A program made the translations under genes and the position numbers. From Chondrilla cf. caribensis (Eukaryota; Porifera; Demospongiae; Chondrillida; Chondrillidae), in NCBI GenBank assembly GCA_964020155.1, contig OZ026562.1:2892501-2956500 (forward strand): 64,000 nt of DNA. The letters run 5' to 3'. The number at the start of each line of letters is the position of its first letter. Position 1 is the stretch's first letter. Shown here piece by piece: positions 58,994 to 64,000 of the stretch. The notes beneath the pieces were generated by a model. The model had not been told where the DNA came from and did not search any database. It worked only from the letters and a program-made list of their open reading frames with translations.

Positions 58994-60714
58994 GTGTGTG
59001 CATGCGTGCGTGTGTGTGCTTGTGTGTGTGTGTGCTTGTGTGTGCATGCATGCGTGTGTTGTGTGTGTGGGCGTGTGTGTGTGTGTGCTTGTGTGTGCAT
59101 GAATGTGTGTGTGTGTGTGTGTGTGTACTTGTGTGTGCATGCGTGCGTGTGTGTGCTTGTGTGTGTGTGTGCTTGTGTGTGCATGCATGCGTGTGTTGTG
59201 TGTGTGGGCGTGCGTGTGTGTGCTTGTGTGTGCATGAATGTGTGTGTGTGTGTGTGTGTGTGTGCTTGTGTGTGCATGCGTGCGTGTGTGTGCTTGTGTG
59301 TGCATGCATGCGTGTGTTGTGTGTGTGGGCGTGCGTGTGTGCTTGTGTGTGCATGAATGTGTGTGTGTGCGTGTGTGTGTGCTTGTGTGTGCATGAATGT
59401 GTGTGTGTGTGTGTGCTTGTGTGTGCTTGTGTGTGCACGCGTGCGTGTGTGTGCTTGTGTGTGTGTGTGCTTGTGTGTGTGTGTGCTTGTGTGTGCATGC
59501 ATGCATGTGTTGTGTGTGTGGGCGTGCGTGTGTGTGCTTGTGTGTGTGTGTGTATGTGCTTGTGTGTGCATGCGTGCGTGTGCTTGTGTGTGCATGCATG
59601 CGTGTGCGTGTGTGTGTTGTGTGTGTGGGCATGCGTGTGTGTGTGCGTGTACGTGTGCTTGTGTGTGCATGCATGTGTGTGTGTGTGTGCTTGTGTGTGC
59701 ATGCGTGCGTGTGCTTGTGTGTGCATGCGTGCGTGTGCTTGTGTGTGCATGCGTGCGTGTGTGTTGTGTGTGTGGGCATGCGTGTGTGTGTGTGTGTGTG
59801 TGGGCATGCGTGTGTGTGTGTGTGTGCTTGTGTGTGCATGCGTGCGTGTGCTTGTGTGTGCATGCGTGCGTGTTGTGTGTGTGGGCATGCGTGTGTGTGT
59901 GTGTGTGCTTGTGTGTGCATGCGTGCGTGTGCTTGTGTGTGCATGCGTGCGTGTGTGTTGTGTGTGTGGGCATGCGTGTGTGTATGCGTGTGTGTGTGCA
60001 TGTGTGTGCTTGTGTGTGTGTGTGCTTGTGTGTGCATGCGTGCGTGTGCTTGTGTGTGCATGCGTGCGTGTGTGTTGTGTGTGTGGGCATGCGTGTGTGT
60101 GTGCATGTGTGTGTGCTTGTGTGTGCATGCGTGTGTGTGTGTGTGCTTGTGTGTGTGTGTGCTTGTGTGTGCATGCATGCGTGTGCGTGCGTGTTGTGTG
60201 TGTGGGCATGTGTGTGTGTGCTTGTGTGTGCATGCGTGCGTGTTGTGTGTGTGGGCATGTGTGGTGTGTGCTTGTGTGTGCATGCGTGCGTATGCTTATG
60301 TGTGCATGCGTGCGTGTGTGTTGTGTGTGTGGGCATGTGTGTGTGTGCGTGTGTGTGTGCTTGTGTGTGTGTGTGCTTGTGTGTGCATGCATGCGTGTGT
60401 TGTGTGTGGGCGTGTGTGTGTGTGCTTGTGTGTGCATGCGTGCGTGTGTGTGTTTTGTGTGTGTGGGCGTGCGTGTGTGCTTGTGTGTGCATGCATGCAT
60501 GTGTGTGCTGCACATGTGCATGTTTGTGCTTGTGTTCAAGTGTTATTATTATTTGCATACATGTGTGTGTTTGTTTATGTGTGTGCACGCACATGTACAT
60601 GTGTGTTTGTGTGTGGGTGGGTCGTGGGTGTGTACGTATATGTGTGTGCATGTGTGCACTTGTGTGCGTGTCCGTGTGTGTGCCTATGTTCAAGTATTCT
60701 TACTTGCATACATT

Positions 60715-60752
<38 letters not shown>

Positions 60753-60790
60753 CTTGTGTGTGCACGCGTGCGTGCATGTTGTGTGTGGGC

Positions 60791-60836
<46 letters not shown>

Positions 60837-61514
60837 CATGTGTGCTTGTGTGTGCATGCGTGCGTGCGTGTTGTGTGTGTGGGCGTGCATGCGTGTGTGC
60901 TTGTGTGTGTGTGTTTGTGTGTGCATGCATGCGCATGCGTGCGTGTGTGCGTGTGTGGTGTGTTTGGGTGTGCGTGTGTGGGTGTGCTTGTGTGTGCATG
61001 CATGCGTGTGTGTGCGTGTGTGCTGTGTGTGCATGCGTGTGTGTGTTGTGTGTGTGGGCGTGTGTGTGTTTGTGTGTGCATGCGTGCATGTGTGCGTGCG
61101 TGTGTTGTGTGTGTGCGTGTGTGTGTGCTTGTGTGTACATGCGTGCGCGTGCATGTGTGTGTGCTTGTGTGTGCATGCGTGTGTGTGCGTGTGTGTGCTG
61201 CACATGTGCAAGTGTGTGCATGTGTGCGTGCGTGTGTTGTGTGTGTGTGCGTGCGTGTGTGTGTGTGCTTGTGTGTGCATGCGTGCGCGTGCGTGTGTGT
61301 GTGCTTGTGTGTGCATGCGTGTGTGTGCGTGTGTGTGCTGCACATGTGCATGTGTGTGCTTGCGTTCAAGTGTTATTATTTGCATACATGTGTGTGTTTG
61401 TTTGTGTGTGTGCACGCACATGTACATGTGTGTTTGTGTGTGGGTGGGCGTGTACATATATGTGTGTGCATGTCCGTATGTGTGCCTGTGTTCAAGTATT
61501 CTTACTTGAATACA

Positions 61515-61548
<34 letters not shown>
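57797..61548. repeat. 3.75-kb GT-rich satellite with 127-bp higher-order unit
   Basis: Almost pure alternating purine-pyrimidine sequence built from GTGTGTGTGC, TTGTGTGTGC and ATGCGTGCGTGT words. Four domains can be seen. 57797-58135: four copies of a unit of about 90-110 bases carrying TGTGTTCAAGTGTTATTTGC. 58460-59300: copies of a 127-bp unit starting ATGAATGTGTG (58595, 58722, 58849). 59300-60500: looser units with GGGCATGCGTG. 60507-61540: a block around GCTGCACATGTGCATG and TTCAAGTGTTATTATT that occurs twice (about 60507-60720 and 61338-61520). All six frames stay open for hundreds of codons only because the words contain no stops. Confidence 0.95.
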
Positions 61549-61549
<1 letters not shown>

Positions 61550-61880
61550 CATGTATACGTTATACTTATAATAATGATTATAATTGAATTGATCAAAACT
61601 GAACAAGACATATTAAAATGAAATAATTATAACGTGACTTGAGTTTGTACACACTATAATATCCCCTTGGCTAGGTTTGCAAAGCCCACTCCTAAGCAAG
61701 ATGCAGTGACTTGCAGCTGTTTCATGTCACTAGGTAAGTCTTTTGTTGTGCTATCCAACTTGTACACAACACCAAAGAAATCCCTCACATGTCTCATGAA
61801 GCATATCCTAATAAGCCAAACAAGTCAGATTTACGATACAATTCAGTACAAACACAAATTACAGATACATATATCATGTA
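61549..61880. other. Intergenic gap before the hAT element
   Basis: Unique AT-rich sequence between the satellite and the hAT terminus. No gene, repeat or RNA is recognised. Confidence 0.5.
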
Positions 61881-64000
61881 CAGGTAGCATTGGGCGATAT
61901 TGAAAATATCCATTTCGATATATTGTCATTTAAATTATCTCGATATGAATAAATAGTCATTTAGAAAATCATTTTCAGAAAGTACGTACATCATAATACA
62001 TGACATGAAATCAACATTGAGAATAAAAATAATGCTTATTCAAATCTATCATAAATGTTGAATAGATGATAATGAGTAAACTCAAATATACAATCGCGAA
62101 TCATGAAATTCATGACAATATCACTAGCCAGTTTACTTCAGATTGGATGCCAAAAAAACAAGTTGATCAACAGAGTGTGGTTTCAGTGCATTCCGCCCGT
62201 CTGTGACAACTTTACCTCCAGTACTGAATACCCTTTCCGAAGGTACACTGGTTGCACAAATACACAAATAACGCCGGGCTAGCCTAGCCAACAGTGGGAG
62301 TTCCTTCTGTTGCACTTTCCACCACTGTAAAGGACACGAGTCCAAATCTGCCTTTGGAGAAAGGGAGTACTTTTGAATTTCAAGTGAAACCAACTCTGGG
62401 TTTGATAACACCTTGCTCGACGAATTATCAGGTTCAGACTCAGAGGTCTCCAGGATCTTTTTCAAGAGGCTCTTCTTTGGAGGAGGGCAATCTGGTTGAT
62501 TGTTTTGCTGTGAAGGCAGTGGCTTTTCCTCCAAGGATGAGAGCATTTCATCTTCTACTGATCTAGCAATGTTGGAAGTAGCATCCAGGCGCTTGAAATG
62601 CGGATCAAGAAAGCTGCAAACATCCAATATCTTCAGTATTTCAGGACTGGTATACCTGGATTGCAAATCTGCTTGAATTGCTCGCTTCATTTGTGCAGTT
62701 AGTGAGCAGTCACTTTCCTTTTCTGCTAAAATTTCTTTGGTGATGCGATCTAGGAGGGGCCGGATAACTGATACAGTTACATTCTTTTCTGCTGACAGGG
62801 CATCTGTAAGTTCTCCCAGTGGACTTAACGTAGCTACAATAGCCTCCATGACATCAAAGTCCTGCCATGAAGGTATTAAGTGTGAGGCTTTACGGTCACT
62901 TGCTAGCACGATTCGAATGGCTTCTTGTTGCTCAATAATACGTTTAAGCATGTCTAGGGTTGACCCCCACCGTGTTGGGCAGTCTGCCTTAAGCTTGTGT
63001 GAAGGAAGTTGTTTCTCATGCTGAGCAGTGGCTAGGTCTCTCTTTTTCTTCCAACTCTGAGAGAATTTCGCAACAATTTGATGACACACTCTTAACACCC
63101 TAGTGATTCTGCTGTCATCACAAGCTTTTCGTACTGCCAAATCCAAGTTATGCCCAAAGCAACTGAGCCGAGACAGATTAAGCAGACTGCAGGCTCGCTT
63201 CATGTTTGATGCAGAGTCAGTCGTTATAGCAACTAACTTTGAGATGTCTAGATTCCAATCACTAAGTATTTCAATAATGGCGTCCTTCACATTCTCACCA
63301 GTATGGTCATCCAAAATGAGGGCAGTGCTCAGGCACTTGCTACAGAGCTGCCAGGAGTTGTCAATGAAATGTACAGTGAATGTTATAAATGGATCGTTTG
63401 AGCCGGATGTCCACAAATCTGTTGTCGCAGAATAGTCAACCAGCGAGTCCAACTCAGCCAGCAATCGCTCTCGCACTTCAATGTACAGTGATGGAATTGC
63501 TGTACGGCTAAAATAGCTTCTGCCTGGCAAATCATATCTGGGATTCAGGGCATCAATCATTTTTTGAAATCCCAGCAACTCAACTGAATACATTGGCCTC
63601 ATATCCTTTGCCAAATAGTAAGTGATAGCCTTTGTGATTTCTTTGTGCTCCTTAGAACTTCGTGGCAGCTTAGTGCACTGTTTAAACGCTTCTTCAATTG
63701 TCTTGGACGCTGGAGAACTCTTCTTTTTGGCTTTAGGGGGCCTTACTGCTTCGTATTCTCGTGGATGGTGCTTCTTTAGGTGACTGTACAGGTTGCTAGT
63801 ACTTGAATGCTTGGTTTTTACCTTCATACGACAATTACCGATCCTGCATACGGGTGTATTCGCGTCTTTTATCACGTGGCCGTCCGTTTCTAGACCGAAA
63901 AAACGCCAAACGCTAGCTTTGGCATTAGGCTTGGAGGTAAGTAGATGGCTCGAATCCCCAGATGGTACGTCTTCGGATGTAAGTTCCTTATCTGATTCGC
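61881..64000 (-). mobile_element. hAT transposon, 3' part (continues past the window)
   Basis: CAGGTAGCATTGGGCGATAT at 61881 resembles the CAG...TTGGGCGATA ends of animal hAT elements, and the following AT-rich stretch repeats ATCGATAT-like words typical of their subterminal regions. The transposase gene reads away from the window edge toward this end. The other terminus and the 8-base target duplication lie beyond 64000, so the boundaries are only partly supported. Confidence 0.65.
62133..64000 (-). CDS. hAT (ZBED-type) transposase, N-terminus outside the window
   Basis: An open frame enters at 64000 and ends at 62133, at least 622 codons with no stop or frameshift. The N-terminal BED zinc finger is complete: KASVWRFFGLETDG, then CRIGNC and SNLYSHLKKHH. 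The RNase H-like transposase follows with TTDLWTSGSND (first catalytic Asp), AITTDSASNMKRA (second), CFGHNLDLAV, CPTRWGSTLDML and the Glu in LSAEKNVTVSVI. The hATC dimerisation region is WWKVQQKELPLLARLARRYL and ATSVPSERVFSTGG. The frame is open upstream of a GTG at 63875, so the true start lies outside the window. It could be an active transposase or a domesticated ZBED gene. The hAT-like end nearby favours the former. Confidence 0.92.
   Translation of the reverse strand, partial: ESDKELTSEDVPSGDSSHLLTSKPNAKASVWRFFGLETDGHVIKDANTPVCRIGNCRMKVKTKHSSTSNLYSHLKKHHPREYEAVRPPKAKKKSSPASKTIEEAFKQCTKLPRSSKEHKEITKAITYYLAKDMRPMYSVELLGFQKMIDALNPRYDLPGRSYFSRTAIPSLYIEVRERLLAELDSLVDYSATTDLWTSGSNDPFITFTVHFIDNSWQLCSKCLSTALILDDHTGENVKDAIIEILSDWNLDISKLVAITTDSASNMKRACSLLNLSRLSCFGHNLDLAVRKACDDSRITRVLRVCHQIVAKFSQSWKKKRDLATAQHEKQLPSHKLKADCPTRWGSTLDMLKRIIEQQEAIRIVLASDRKASHLIPSWQDFDVMEAIVATLSPLGELTDALSAEKNVTVSVIRPLLDRITKEILAEKESDCSLTAQMKRAIQADLQSRYTSPEILKILDVCSFLDPHFKRLDATSNIARSVEDEMLSSLEEKPLPSQQNNQPDCPPPKKSLLKKILETSESEPDNSSSKVLSNPELVSLEIQKYSLSPKADLDSCPLQWWKVQQKELPLLARLARRYLCICATSVPSERVFSTGGKVVTDGRNALKPHSVDQLVFLASNLK

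Noticed and set aside
57840..61621. Very long open frames encoding Cys-Val-rich (plus) and His-Thr-rich (minus) proteins, up to 886 codons
   Set aside because: They arise because GT/CA repeats contain no stop codons in any frame. All six frames are open together and no start context or domain is present.
63871..63877. GTG at 63875 as the start of the hAT transposase
   Set aside because: The same frame stays open to the window edge and the upstream part completes the BED zinc finger, so the real start is beyond 64000.

Overview
The window is animal nuclear DNA: AT-rich, with spliced genes, GT-AG introns mostly of about 50 to 900 bases, non-LTR retrotransposon debris and DNA transposons of the Merlin and hAT types. 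A dynein-2 (ciliary) subunit, an AMPK-related kinase of the NIM1 type and filamins with paired calponin-homology domains place it in Metazoa. The short introns and the style of the repeats suggest an early-branching marine invertebrate, with a demosponge as my best guess. No species can be named from the sequence alone.

Layout. 1-1166 is a 17-bp minisatellite. About 1.9-2.8 kb holds a decayed integrase-like gene. 4.47-6.08 kb is a LINE fragment split by an 860-bp element with perfect 44-bp terminal inverted repeats. 6631-19910 (+) is DYNC2LI1 in 14 coding exons (353 aa). Its 5.8-kb tenth intron is a transposon nest: a degenerate LINE, a TTAA-flanked element, and an apparently intact 1775-bp Merlin transposon inserted exactly at the edge of the TTAA element. 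20.1-21.8 kb holds a dispersed repeat and a second LINE fragment of the same family as the first. 22041-23588 (-) is a NIM1-type kinase (381 aa), head to head with POLR1A at 23815-36337 (+, 41 exons, 1725 aa), the largest subunit of RNA polymerase I. Only 267 bp after POLR1A starts the first of two tandem filamin genes (36605-46394, 1813 aa, and 47430-57159, 1805 aa). Both carry two CH domains encoded by three short exons and about sixteen filamin repeats encoded by one intron-free 4.8-kb exon. 57.8-61.5 kb is a GT-rich satellite with a 127-bp higher-order unit. 61881-64000 is the 3' part of a hAT transposon with an open BED/hATC transposase that runs off the window.

The host genes do not form a functional pathway. 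They are independent cellular genes for retrograde ciliary transport, signalling, rRNA transcription and actin crosslinking. The most informative features are the mosaic near-identity of the two filamin exons (gene conversion), the nested insertions in DYNC2LI1, a CaaX-like tail on the NIM1 kinase, the Merlin element with a helicase-like P-loop fragment on its other strand, and a dense set of MITE-like elements in introns. I found no clearly new multi-gene system.
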